Shown here: positions 9,029 to 18,231 of the stretch, one piece after another
Numbering within the stretch: the stretch's first letter is position 1
Layout: each line of letters begins with the position of its first letter
Source: Novosphingobium kaempferiae
GTDB taxonomy: Bacteria > Pseudomonadota > Alphaproteobacteria > Sphingomonadales > Sphingomonadaceae
Reading direction: 5' to 3'
Assembly: GCF_021227995.1 (NCBI RefSeq)
Contig: NZ_CP089301.1
Coordinates: 868,001-932,000 of the forward strand
Length of the DNA stretch: 64,000 bases
Made by a program: the position numbers and the translations under genes
The notes under the pieces: generated by a model
Database searches by the model: none
Told to the model about the DNA's origin: nothing
Seen by the model: only the letters and a program-made list of their open reading frames with translations

Positions 9029-9832
9029 CAACCGGCGTCCTTCTTCGCGCGTTTGCGCTTCGGCTTGTCCGCAAGGTCGATCCACACCGGCGCATGGTCA
9101 CTGCTCTTTTCCCACGCGCGCACGTGTTCGTCGACTTGCGCATCGACGAGCCGATCGGCGAGCGCCGGGCTCAGCAGCAGATGATCGATCCGAAGACCCG
9201 CATTACGCGCATAGGCATTTCGAAAATAATCTCAGAACGTGTAGATGACCTCACCGGGATGCAGGGTGCGGAGCGCATCTGTCCAGCCCTGGTCGAGCAG
9301 GCGCAGATAGCCTGCCCTCACCTCGGGCGCGAACAGTGAATCATCCCGCCAGCGCTCGGGCTTATAGACGTCGAGATCGGTCGGCATGACGTTGAAGTCG
9401 CCGGCAAGCATCACTGACAGCCCGGTCTCGAGCAGCCCGCCGGCATGAGCGACCAGCCGGTCGAGCCATCGTAGCTTTTATTCGAACCTGGGGCCGGGGC
9501 GGGGATTGCCATTGGGAAGATAGAGCCCGGCGATGAGGATGCCGTTGACCGCCGCCTCGACGTAACGGCTCTGGCTTGGGTCAGGATCGTCGGGCAGTCC
9601 GCGCCGCGTCTCATGAATTTCTCCGGCCGGGCTCAGCATGGCGACGCCGGGATTTCTGGCCATGCCAGATGGCATCGTATCCAAGGTCCCGGATCGCACT
9701 CACGGGAAAGCGCTCTTGCGGGGCTTTCAATTCCTGCAGCACCACCACATCGGGCTCCGATTTCTCAAGCCAGCGCAGCAGCACCGGCAGACGACCATTG
9801 ACCTCGTGCACATTGTAGGTAGCGATTTTCAT
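9028..9832 (-). pseudogene. xthA: Exodeoxyribonuclease III, inactivated
   Basis: This is an exonuclease III (AP endonuclease) gene broken in three places. The ATG at 9832 starts MKIATYNVHEVNGRLPVLLR and VVVLQELKAP (metal-binding Asn and Glu). A frameshift follows WHGQKS near 9670, and the next frame reads ETRRGLPDDPD, RYVEAAVNGI and LYLPNGNPRPGPRFE. An in-frame TAA near 9480 stands where Tyr is expected before KLRWLDRL, then AGDFNVMPTDLDVY, and a TGA near 9232 replaces Trp in YTFWDYFR. The end reads LRIDHLLLSPALADRL and SSDHAPVWIDL. Two nonsense codons plus a frameshift argue for genuine decay rather than sequencing error. Confidence 0.8.
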
Positions 9833-10090
9833 GTTCGAGCGTTTTCGGGCAGGAGAAGCGATAGGATACCTTCGCCGAGGAAGAGTCCGTGACAAGAAAG
9901 CTTTGCCCGGCACCGCACGCGTGATCTGGTCAGCGTGCAAACGAAATGGGCGTGTTATCGGTCAGCCGGGTTTCCATGGAACACTCAACGCGCATACGCG
10001 CTTCGCGTTCACATCTACGGTACGAAGAAAACGATGTGGGAACGATCAGGGCGCGGAACGAATTATTCGGTGATCAGCAAGGACGTTTCG

Positions 10091-12610
10091 ATGCCACGCA
10101 AAGCGCCGGCGACAGAGGTCAAATCGCTCGAGGGCCTGGCTCGGTATCGCTCGAAGCGCGACTTCAAGAAGACGGCCGAGCCTTCGGGCAGCACCTCGAC
10201 TTCCGGTGGTAACGGGTTCGTCGTCCAGAAGCATGAGGCAACCCGCCTCCACTTTGATTTTCGGCTCGAGCTCGGCGGCACCTTGAAAAGCTGGGCCGTG
10301 ACGCGGGGGCCCAGCCTCAATCCGGACGACAAGCGGCTCGCCGTTCGCACCGAGGACCATCCGCTCGACTACGCGCGCTTCGAAGGCACGATACCCAAGG
10401 GCGAATATGGCGGCGGCACGGTCATGCTCTGGGACAACGGAACCTGGGAGCCGGTACCAGGCAAGGACCCGGTCAAGACGTTTGCCGAGGGTCATCTGCA
10501 CTTTGTCCTTCATGGCCACCGGATGAAGGGCGAATGGCTGATGATCCGGCTGAAGCCCCGCGGGAAGGAGAAGGGTGAGAATTGGCTCCTGCGAAAGATC
10601 GCCGATGAATATTCCGGCGGCTCCGACGATCTGGTGGCCACCCATCTCACCAGCATAACGAGCGGCCGGACAATGGCGCAAATCGCAACCGGCGCGGCGG
10701 CAAAGGCTGCAGGCGGCATCTCGAGCAAGGCGAAATCGCCCGTCGCAGCGCCACGCAAAAAGACCGGGCACGGTTCACGTGCCCTGGGCCCTCCCCCGCC
10801 TTTCCAGCCTGTCCAGCTCGCTACCCTGGTCGATCATGTGCCGCCCGGCGACCGCTGGCTTCATGAGATGAAATTCGATGGCTATCGGACGCTGATCGCG
10901 GTCGGCGGCGGCGAAGGCCGTGCCTATACCCGGTCTGGCCTCGACTGGTCGGATCGCTTCGCGTCGATCATCGGCGACGCGATCTGCCTCGACGCCGGTT
11001 CGGCACTGATCGATGGCGAAGCTGTGGTCGTCGATGCAAGGGGAAAGACCAGCTTTCAGGCGCTTCAGGCGGCTCTCAAGGGAGATCCGGGGCAAATTCT
11101 CTATTACGCATTCGATCTTCTAGCGCTTGATGGTGAGGACCTGACCGGCAAACCGCTTCTCGAACGCAAGGAGCGGCTGGCGGCTCTCATCGGCGAAGGT
11201 TCGCCCCATATCCGTTATTCGGACCACATCGCCGGGCGCGGCGAGGAATTGTTCGATACCTTCTGCGAGGCCGGGCTGGAAGGCGTGATCTCCAAGCGCG
11301 CCGACGCCACATATAACGGATCACGCGGCGGCACCTGGCTCAAGACCAAGTGCATTCGGCGTCAGGAGTTCGTGATTGTCGGGTGGATGCCCTCGGACAA
11401 GCAACGCGGTTTCCGCTCGCTGCTCCTCGGGGTCAACGAGAACGGCAAGCTGCGCTATGCGGGCAAGGCGGGCACGGGCTTCAGCGGTGACGAGATCGAG
11501 CGGCTCATGACCTTGATGGCGCCGCTCGAGTTGAAGGCTCCTACTGTCGAAGCGCCCCGCGCAGCGGTTCGCGGCGCGCACTGGATCAAGCCCCGGCTCG
11601 TCGCCGAGATCGCCTTCATCGAGTTCACGGCCGAAGGCGTCCTGCGTCATCCCAGCTATCTAGGGCTGCGCCAGGACAAGAAGCCCGAGGCCGTCGTGAT
11701 CGAAACCGAGCGACCGGTCGGGGAGGTCACCGCACGGGAGCGCGCAGCGACAGGCGTGAAGATCAGCAGTCGGGAACGGGTGATTTTCCCCGAAGGCAAG
11801 CTCACCAAGGGCCAGCTTGCGGACTATTATGAAATCGTCGCCCCGATCATGCTGTCCTGGGCCGGCAGCCGCCCGATCAGCCTTGTTCGCTGCCCGCAGG
11901 GCCGCGCCAAGAAATGCTTCTTTCAAAAGCACGATGCGGGAAGCTTCGGCGAGGCGGTGAAGCAGGTCGCCATCCGCGAAAAGGACGGCCATGACGAGCC
12001 CTATCTCTTCATCGATTCCGCCGCCGGCCTTTTGACCTGCGTGCAGATGGGCACGATTGAATTTCATGGCTGGGGCGCGCGGATCGAGGATGTCGAAAAA
12101 GCCGATCGGCTCGTCTTCGACCTCGATCCCGATGAGGGCCTCGATTTCAAGGATGTGGTCTCCGCCGCGTTCCACGTCCAGGACCTTCTGGCGCAGATGG
12201 GCCTTTCCACCTTTCCGATGGTGACCGGCGGCAAGGGCGTCCATGTCATCGCGCCGCTGACGCCCCAGGCCGAATGGCCGCAGGTCAAGGATTTCGCGCA
12301 CCGTTTCGCGCTTGCCCTGGCGCAAAGCCAGCCCGATCGTTTCACGGCAGCGCTTGCGAGGGCCCGGCGATCGGGGAAGATCTTCGTCGATTATCTGCGC
12401 AACCAGCGCGGAGCCACGGCAGTAATGCCCTATAGCGTCCGCTCGCGCGAGTTCGCGCCCGTTGCCGTCCCGCTCACCTGGGAAGAACTTCGCGATCTCG
12501 ACACACCTTCACGCTGGCACATCGGCGACGCCGCCCAGCTGGTGGAGCGCGCGACCTCGAAAAGTCTCAAGAACTGGGGTCGTGCCGATCAGGTGCTGCC
12601 CGACCTGTGA
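10091..12610 (+). CDS. ligD: ATP-dependent DNA ligase D (PE-LIG-POL)
   Basis: A bacterial NHEJ ligase of 839 residues with all three modules in the order usual for proteobacteria. There is an N-terminal 3'-phosphoesterase (about 35-190, HEATRLHFDFRLE), an ATP-dependent ligase with nucleotidyl-lysine motif KFDGYR (Lys about 261) and a C-terminal primase/polymerase (about 555-839) with the metal-binding FDLDPDEG (Asp about 677 and 679) and GGKGVHV. It acts with Ku on double-strand breaks. The frame is open to 9935, but the ATG at 10091 has AAGGA about 9 nt upstream and begins the conserved sequence. It is convergent with the ku-containing minus-strand cluster. Confidence 0.95.
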   Translation: MPRKAPATEVKSLEGLARYRSKRDFKKTAEPSGSTSTSGGNGFVVQKHEATRLHFDFRLELGGTLKSWAVTRGPSLNPDDKRLAVRTEDHPLDYARFEGTIPKGEYGGGTVMLWDNGTWEPVPGKDPVKTFAEGHLHFVLHGHRMKGEWLMIRLKPRGKEKGENWLLRKIADEYSGGSDDLVATHLTSITSGRTMAQIATGAAAKAAGGISSKAKSPVAAPRKKTGHGSRALGPPPPFQPVQLATLVDHVPPGDRWLHEMKFDGYRTLIAVGGGEGRAYTRSGLDWSDRFASIIGDAICLDAGSALIDGEAVVVDARGKTSFQALQAALKGDPGQILYYAFDLLALDGEDLTGKPLLERKERLAALIGEGSPHIRYSDHIAGRGEELFDTFCEAGLEGVISKRADATYNGSRGGTWLKTKCIRRQEFVIVGWMPSDKQRGFRSLLLGVNENGKLRYAGKAGTGFSGDEIERLMTLMAPLELKAPTVEAPRAAVRGAHWIKPRLVAEIAFIEFTAEGVLRHPSYLGLRQDKKPEAVVIETERPVGEVTARERAATGVKISSRERVIFPEGKLTKGQLADYYEIVAPIMLSWAGSRPISLVRCPQGRAKKCFFQKHDAGSFGEAVKQVAIREKDGHDEPYLFIDSAAGLLTCVQMGTIEFHGWGARIEDVEKADRLVFDLDPDEGLDFKDVVSAAFHVQDLLAQMGLSTFPMVTGGKGVHVIAPLTPQAEWPQVKDFAHRFALALAQSQPDRFTAALARARRSGKIFVDYLRNQRGATAVMPYSVRSREFAPVAVPLTWEELRDLDTPSRWHIGDAAQLVERATSKSLKNWGRADQVLPDL

Positions 12611-12614
12611 CCCC

Positions 12615-12875
12615 TCACGCTTGCGCGAGGGCGCGGTAAACCGCCATCAGATGCCGCGAGGCGCTGGCCCGGGCCCGGGGCGACGGGATCGTTTCCTCAT
12701 TGGTCTCGTGCAGCATCCTCAGCATACCGAGCACTTCCTCTCGCGACGTGCCGCTATCGACCATATGCGTACCCATCAACGTGAGGAAGTTGGCCCAAAG
12801 CGTGATCGCGCCCTCGGCGAAGGCGGCGTCGCTGTCATCGGACGTGGGCATATCGACCTCTGATCCGGCCATCAT
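12615..12875 (-). CDS. Small conserved-looking protein coupled to ku
   Basis: An 86-residue protein of unknown function, mostly helical in appearance, with no signal or membrane segment (FAEGAITLWANFLTLMGTHM, HETNEETIPSPRARASASRH). Its start overlaps the end of ku (the ku stop lies at 12872-12874), so it is translationally coupled to ku and its stop is only 4 bp from the convergent ligD stop. That placement, squeezed between the two NHEJ genes, suggests a role linked to end joining, but nothing in the sequence shows one. A start at the second Met (12872) is equally possible. Confidence 0.65.
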   Translation of the reverse strand: MMAGSEVDMPTSDDSDAAFAEGAITLWANFLTLMGTHMVDSGTSREEVLGMLRMLHETNEETIPSPRARASASRHLMAVYRALAQA

Positions 12876-13837
12876 GAAGCCCGCTTGCGCGCTGACGGTT
12901 TTGCCGCGTCCTTCTTGGCCGGAGCCTTCTTCGCCGGAGCCTTCTGGGCCGGAGCCTTCTGGGCCGGAGCCTTCTGGGCCGGAGCCTTCTTGGGGGGCGT
13001 CTTGCTCGCGGATTTCGTGCCCGCGCTTCGGTTGCCACCGGACCTCCCACCGCTGCCCAGGGAATTCTTGAGCGCCGCCATGAGATCTACCACATTGCTC
13101 CCGCGCGGATCGCCGGTGCCCTTGTCCTCATCGTCGATGTTGAGGGTCCTGCCCTTCTTCTTGCGCTCGATAAGATCCTTCAGCGCATCGACGTAGCGGT
13201 CGTGAAACTCGCTGGCGTCGAACTTGCCGGTCTTCTTGTCGATCAGGGTGGTCGCGAGATCGAGCAATTCCTCGTCGGGATCGCTGTCGCCGATATCGCG
13301 AAAATAGCTCGCCGCCTTGTTGACCTCGTCAGCGTAGCGCAGTGTCTCCATCACCATCCCGCGTCCGCACGCTTTGACCGAGACGACATATTCGCGCCCC
13401 CGCATGGCGAGTTGTCCGAGCCCGATCTTGCGGCTGCGGCGCAAGGCCTCGCGCAGCACGATGAATGCCTCTTCGGCCAGATCGTCGGCTGGAACGACAT
13501 AATAGGGTTTTTCGAAATAGATCATATCAATGTCCTGCGCATCGACGAACTGGGTGAGTTCGAGCGTTTTCTTGCTCTCCAGCTTGACGCCTTCGATCTC
13601 CTTCTCGTCGAGGAGGACATATTCGCCCTTGGAATATTCGAAGCCCTTGACGATCTCGTCGAGGTCGACGGGACCTATGCCAGGCACCACCTTTTCATAC
13701 CTGATGCGCTTGCCCGAGGGCTCATGGATCTGATTGAACGCGATGGTCGCGCCGCTCTTGGTCGCGGAGTAGACCTCGACCGGGATCGAAACGAGGGCCA
13801 GACGTATCTGGCCTTTCCAATAGGGACGTGCTGCCAT
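12872..13837 (-). CDS. ku: Ku DNA end-binding protein
   Basis: A bacterial Ku homodimer subunit of 321 residues. The N-terminal beta-barrel begins with ARPYWKGQIRLALVSIPVEV and includes SGKRIRYEKVVPG, DLDEIVKGFEYSKGEYVLLD and YFEKPYYVVPAD, and the core continues to about residue 260. The last 60 residues form a lysine/alanine/proline-rich tail with repeated KAPAQ and KAPAK units, typical of the basic C-terminal extensions that bind DNA and recruit LigD. GAGGAAG lies 6 nt before the ATG. It is followed by the overlapping 86-residue gene and is convergent with ligD. Confidence 0.95.
   Translation of the reverse strand: MAARPYWKGQIRLALVSIPVEVYSATKSGATIAFNQIHEPSGKRIRYEKVVPGIGPVDLDEIVKGFEYSKGEYVLLDEKEIEGVKLESKKTLELTQFVDAQDIDMIYFEKPYYVVPADDLAEEAFIVLREALRRSRKIGLGQLAMRGREYVVSVKACGRGMVMETLRYADEVNKAASYFRDIGDSDPDEELLDLATTLIDKKTGKFDASEFHDRYVDALKDLIERKKKGRTLNIDDEDKGTGDPRGSNVVDLMAALKNSLGSGGRSGGNRSAGTKSASKTPPKKAPAQKAPAQKAPAQKAPAKKAPAKKDAAKPSARKRAS
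12918..12992 (-). repeat. 15-bp tandem repeat in the ku tail
   Basis: Five consecutive 15-bp units (plus-strand GCCGGAGCCTTCTKS), the middle three identical, encode the KAPAQ/KAPAK pentapeptides of the Ku C-terminus. Because the unit is a multiple of three, slippage changes the number of basic pentapeptides without breaking the frame. Confidence 0.85.
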
Positions 13838-13881
13838 GAAAACTTCCTCTCGTTCTCGAGCGAGAAATCCCCGGTAGCCGC

Positions 13882-14811
13882 CTACGTTCCCTTTGGTCTC
13901 GGCGATCGCGTGAAGCGGTAGCTTGCTTGCACGAAATCGAGACTGCGAAAAAAACCATGGGCGTTGCGCAGGTCAATATCGCTCATAGCCTCCACCTCGT
14001 CGCAGCCCGCGTGGGCAAGCGCCTCGAGCGCGCCATCGACGAGCTTGCGACCGATGCCCTTGCGCCGCTTCTTGGAGGTCACGACAAGGGCGGTAATCCG
14101 CCCGATTGTGCCGCGGTGAATGGTGGGCAGCAATACCCAGGCGATGCAGCCGATCGTGCCATTTTGATCGGCCAGCAGCACACCGCCGCCAGCCTTGCGG
14201 GCAGTCGCCATGCCTTCAGATACGTCCTGCGCTGTGCGATCGACGCCTGGTAATTCTCCGAGCAAGGCAGCGATGGCAGCGACATCCTCTTTCCTGGGTT
14301 TTCTGATGGTGAGAGCCGTTGGCGGTGCCAGCTCGCTCCCCCGGGACTGCGCAGACCCTTTTTGCGCGCCGCCACGGGCGTGCTTTTCCAATCGGGCTTT
14401 GGTCGGTCTGGGGCTGCGAGGGAGGTCGGGCTGCTTTGTGTTCCAGATCCGGCGCGCCGGCCGGTCTTCGCTGCGCTCGGCGTGGGCGCCACTGCGCCGG
14501 TTTAACCCCTCCTTCTCGGTGTCATCGTGATCGCGGACTGCTTTGGGTGATCTGGGCGCATCGGGCGCCGCCTTTGCCGAGGCTTTCCAGCTGTCGAGCG
14601 CGCCCGCGCGAAGAAAGGCTTCGATCTCGTCAGGCAGAGCCGTCAGGCCGCCGGGCCCTACACCCATGACAGGTTTGCCTGCAGCGTCGCTGAGGCCGAA
14701 CCGCCCGAAGTCTCCGGCGCCAGGCTTGCGCCGCCGGGATTTCAGCAGCTTGAACCCGCGATGTTGCGCCATCTCGCGCAGGGAAAAGTCGGGATCACGC
14801 TCGTCACTCAC
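13882..14811 (-). CDS. GNAT acetyltransferase with N-terminal accessory domain
   Basis: A 309-residue protein. The C-terminal half (about 170-309) is a GCN5-type acetyltransferase: ALVVTSKKRRKGIGRKLVDG carries the acetyl-CoA pyrophosphate-binding R/Q-x-x-G-x-G/A loop. The N-terminal 80 residues form a separate domain (FKLLKSRRRKPGAGDFGRFG, GLTALPDEIEAFLRAGALDS) that I have seen alone in sphingomonad proteins but cannot name, and a charged, low-complexity linker joins the two. The substrate is unknown. Translation starts at a GTG. The gene ends 44 bp before ku on the same strand, so it probably leads the ku operon. Confidence 0.75.
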   Translation of the reverse strand: MSDERDPDFSLREMAQHRGFKLLKSRRRKPGAGDFGRFGLSDAAGKPVMGVGPGGLTALPDEIEAFLRAGALDSWKASAKAAPDAPRSPKAVRDHDDTEKEGLNRRSGAHAERSEDRPARRIWNTKQPDLPRSPRPTKARLEKHARGGAQKGSAQSRGSELAPPTALTIRKPRKEDVAAIAALLGELPGVDRTAQDVSEGMATARKAGGGVLLADQNGTIGCIAWVLLPTIHRGTIGRITALVVTSKKRRKGIGRKLVDGALEALAHAGCDEVEAMSDIDLRNAHGFFRSLDFVQASYRFTRSPRPKGT

Positions 14812-15092
14812 GGATGCGTCGACCCGCTATCGCAATTCTTGAACAGTCCTGCGTTCCGCGGGCATCTGCGTTGTCTGCCAATTTGGCTCTCCTTCAGGAC
14901 CAAGGAAACGCGATACTGCGCGAAGCGTTGCGGGGGCCACGCAGGCTCGAGCGCTCCTTTGACGACTTGGCAGGGGGTTTGGTGAACGCTTGAATGGCAC
15001 TTCTAACCCTGATGGCCCTTCCGCCTTCGCTGGTCATCGATCGCGGCGGAACCGCGATGCGGCGGGCAGTCGCGAGGCATTCTCGCCGCCAG

Positions 15093-16075
15093 TCAGCATT
15101 TGGTCATCTTCCGAACCCTGGTTGCGAACGCTTCCATTGCAAAGGGCCTGGTCCGCATCACCATGCGGCATTCAAGGAATGCCGGACCAGACGCGGTATG
15201 GTCCATATAATCCGAAACGCTGAAAGCGGTGCGCCGGTAGCCGATGTGCGTACCGGACCTGTCCGTCAGAGGGGACGTATCCCCGCTTGCCCAGAACCTT
15301 CCGCCGCCCTTGCGCAGGTGCCAGCGCTCGTCGTTCGCCTTGCCGTGCTGCCGCGCCTCACGCATTTCAAGGGCGGGCCGGCCGGCTTCGCGATCTTCCG
15401 GGGTAAAGAACAGCGAAGCTTCGCGTCCGAGCGCCTCCGCCTCGCTCCATCCCATGATCCGTTCGGCACCCTGACTCCATTCGATGATCGTGCCCTCAAG
15501 GTCCACGGCCACCACCGCGAAGTCTCTGGCGCTGTCCACGATCGCACGCTGCCTCGCCTCGGCGCGTTCCGCGCGAGGTTCAGGCGTTGGTCGAGCTGGG
15601 CCATGACCTGCCGAGCCAGCACCCGTATCGTCCTGTGCTGCAGGTCGGTGAGAGTGCGGGGGCGATAATCGAGGACGCACAGCGTGCCGATCGGAAAGCC
15701 TTCCGCGGTCTTGAGGAGAGCGCCGGCGTAAAATCGTATATGCGGCGCGGCGGTCACCAGCTGATTGCAGTCGAAGCGCGGATCCAGAGTGGTATCCGGA
15801 ACCACGAGGAACTCCTCTTCGAGCAAGACGTGCGCGCAGAACGAGGTAGCAAGCGGCGTGCTGTCTACGCCGAGCCCCACTTCCGCCTTGAAGAACTGCC
15901 TTCCGCGGGCGACGAAGTTGATCACCGCGATGGGCGCCTCGCAAGCCTCGGCCAGCAGATCGACGATCTCGTCGAAAGCGGGCTCGCGCGGCGTATCCAT
16001 GATTTCGTATCGCGACAAAGCGGCAATACGTGCAGCTTCAAACTGGACGGGTTGTGTCATCTCGCTGGGGAACAT
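15093..16075 (-). pseudogene. GAF-PAS sensor fragment, frameshifted and without kinase domain
   Basis: The first frame (16075 or ATG 16060) encodes a GAF domain (YEIMDTPREPAFDEIVDLLA, SFCAHVLLEEEFLVVPDTTL, GFPIGTLCVLD). A frameshift near 15575, at RLNLARNA, moves the reading to a PAS domain in the other frame (AIVDSARDFAVVAVDLEG, WSQGAERIMGWSEAEALG, LFFTPEDRE, GDTSPLTDRSGTHIGY). About 50 unrelated residues follow before the stop, so the kinase half is missing. This GAF-PAS arrangement normally precedes an HWE-type kinase. I read it as a decayed sensor gene rather than a functional standalone one. Confidence 0.65.
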
Positions 16076-16368
16076 CTGCTTTGGAATGTCGGAACGGCTA
16101 GCGACTAAACCCTGAATCAGCGAAAAGGCTGCGATAACATAGGTTTAGTGCTTGTAAAACACTGCCTTGCGACAGGGTGGGGTCGCGCGAATCCCATCGG
16201 TCGCGAGACCCGTTCAGATGACTGGCAGCGCCTCCGAAGTTTAGGGTCCAGCTAAGTGCCGGACTTCCCGTGCGAATGACGTCGGTTTCTAGAGTTTTAC
16301 ATACGCTACAGCCGATAACTTCATGAGCCCTATAGAGAATATTAAAGCACATCAGTACGTGGAGAGCA

Positions 16369-17289
16369 TTAATTAGATGCGTAATGCTCAGACCGCGCTG
16401 TTTTGCACGGATGTGACTTCAGTTTTTTGTTGATCGTAATGTCGAAGCTGACACCCGGGAAACGCACGCATTTGCCGTCGTCATTCATCACCGCCCTGCC
16501 CTGTGCGGATACCCAACGCACATCGCCGCTCGAATTCAGAATCCGGTATTCGGCGCAGTAAGTGTCGCCATAGCTTATCGTAGCGTCGATCTGAGCCTTC
16601 ACGAACGGCAGGTCATCCGGATGGATGCAGCCCAAAAACTCGGCTATTCCGGTACCCCGCGCCGCGCTAACCGGATCGACGTTGTAGATCAGAGCAAAGC
16701 TCCTGTCGGCCGTGAGACGGTCATTGAGCACATCCCAGTCCCAGGCGCCGATCCTGTCGCCTTTCGCCAGCGCTGCATGCAATTGTTCGGCGGCTGCTTG
16801 CCGCGTCATGGTGGCAAGCACATGCTGCGTGGTTTCGCGGGTGACGCACAGAAGACCCGCGATGACGCCCTCTTCATTCGTGACTGGAGAATAGCTGAAC
16901 GTCCACCAACTTTCGACAGGCTTCCCCTGACGCTCGATGTCGAGCCGGGCATCGATCATCTCCACACTCTCGCCGGTGAGAGTTCGGTTCACGAGTGGAC
17001 CGATCTCGGTCCAGGTATCGTGCCAGAGCGCATGGAAAGGCATGCCGATGCCACCCTCTGCACGCTGCCCGAGGATGGGCCGGTAGGCGTCATTGAAGAA
17101 CGAGAGTAGCTCGTCCCCCCACGCCAGGAACATGGGAGTAGGGCATGCGAGCACGGCAGATACCAGGGTTTTCAGCGGCGCCGACCATCCGCCGATGTCT
17201 CCAACCGAGGTGTTGCCCCAATTTGTCCTGGCGAGTTCCTGCCCAGTAACAGATTTTTCCAGTAGCTCCCTGAAAGAAGCGCTCACCAT
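16369..17289 (-). pseudogene. PAS-PAS sensor protein truncated before the kinase domain
   Basis: An open frame of about 306 residues with two sensory domains: an N-terminal domain matching the first domain of the 223-3084 kinase (MFLAWGDELLSFFNDAYRPI, ESWWTFSYSPV, IAGLLCVTRETTQH) and a PAS fold (GDRIGAWDWDVLNDRL, CIHPDDLPFVKAQID, YRILNSSGDVRWVSAQGRAV). It stops 17 residues after the PAS (DITINKKL), exactly where HisKA or HWE sequence should begin. I chose the ATG at 17289, with GAGGG 9 nt upstream, over the GTG at 17304. It could still be expressed as a sensor-only protein, but a second truncated sensor next door favours decay. Confidence 0.55.
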
Positions 17290-17304
17290 GCTTGTGACCC
17301 TCAC

Positions 17305-18231
17305 CCAATTTCAGCGACTTAGCGCGCCATCGCTTTGCGTAGCATGCTCCGATTTGCCTCTCCATAATCTGGATGAAGTTTGACGTCGGACAGGACGAGC
17401 CTCTGGATGTCGAACAGATAGCCAAACACCTAATACGCGATTGATCGCATTGTGCGGGGAGAGGCACCGCACCCGTTAGCGCCATCCGCAGGCTCGCCAA
17501 TCTCTTGGAAGCAGCTATTGGGTAAGGCTTGCGTCATTTTTTCTGAAAACGGAAAAGCGGCAGAACGGCTAACGCCCAAAAGTGGTCACCCCATCCGTCG
17601 GCCAAAAATTCTCCAGGCCTCGTCATAGAGCGGTTGGCATGAGAACGAATAGACACCGTCTTGGAACACATCCACCTCACCAAGGCGATCTGCATCGATC
17701 CGTTGCAACGCGACCGATGGGTCGGATGTCTCGATCTCAATAATGTTGTTCATATCGTGTATCGGGAAAATACTGAACAATGCCATCACGCCCCTCCGAT
17801 TCCAAAAGGCGGGAGCACGTAAAAGTCTGCTGGCTCTCAGTCGCCAGCATGCCCAAAAGGAGCCAGCGATGACGTAGTTTACGGACAGCGAGGCTCTTCT
17901 CAATAACTTGGATCAAGCCCACGACAGACGACTTGCGCCCAAGTGGGTCGTTCAATAGTAATGTTGCTGCGCTTGGAAGCGGACCTTTTGCTTATGGGAC
18001 GATTGTGACCTCTCCGGTTAAAGTGGCGAACCTGAGGTTAACACCTTATGGCTCGCGACGACCATCGGGAGGAGCAGGCGGCATTGACGCACTCAGCGCT
18101 AGCATGTCTTCGACGCCTGCCCAGCGGGTGGTGGTCTCGGATGTCTTGGGCTGGTCCGGAGCTGTTCCTTCCCGCGCCTTGATAGCGTTTGCAGCGGCTA
18201 GGTTCAGCACCGATTCCGTTCGGCGTGACCA
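17305..18231. other. Mostly non-coding stretch between sensor relics and P450 gene
   Basis: Apart from the small minus-strand frame at 17586-17786 I find no supported gene. The composition is less GC-rich than in the neighbours. The last part, just after the P450 stop, shows no recognisable terminator. Confidence 0.35.
17586..17786 (-). CDS. Possible small protein, unknown function
   Basis: A 66-residue frame starting at the ATG at 17786 with a good ribosome-binding site (GGAGGGG about 5 nt upstream). The protein is acidic and soluble-looking (FPIHDMNNIIEIETSDPSVA, GEVDVFQDGVYSFSCQP) and ends in a Phe-Gly-Arg-Arg-Met-Gly motif. I do not recognise a family. The only support is the ribosome-binding site and protein-like composition. 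Confidence 0.4.
   Translation of the reverse strand: MALFSIFPIHDMNNIIEIETSDPSVALQRIDADRLGEVDVFQDGVYSFSCQPLYDEAWRIFGRRMG

Noticed and set aside
9960..10090. GGAAC sequences upstream of ligD, possible EcfG stress promoter
   Set aside because: No CGTT block occurs at the required 16-17 bp distance, so an EcfG-dependent promoter is not supported.
12921..12995. Repeat array at the end of ku considered as CRISPR
   Set aside because: Units are 15 bp without spacers and encode an in-frame pentapeptide; this is a coding tandem repeat.
16126..16142. GCGATAACA-like sequence between the sensor relics
   Set aside because: It shares the right half of the LacI-type operator but lacks the left half and lies in no sugar promoter; chance matches of nine bases are expected.
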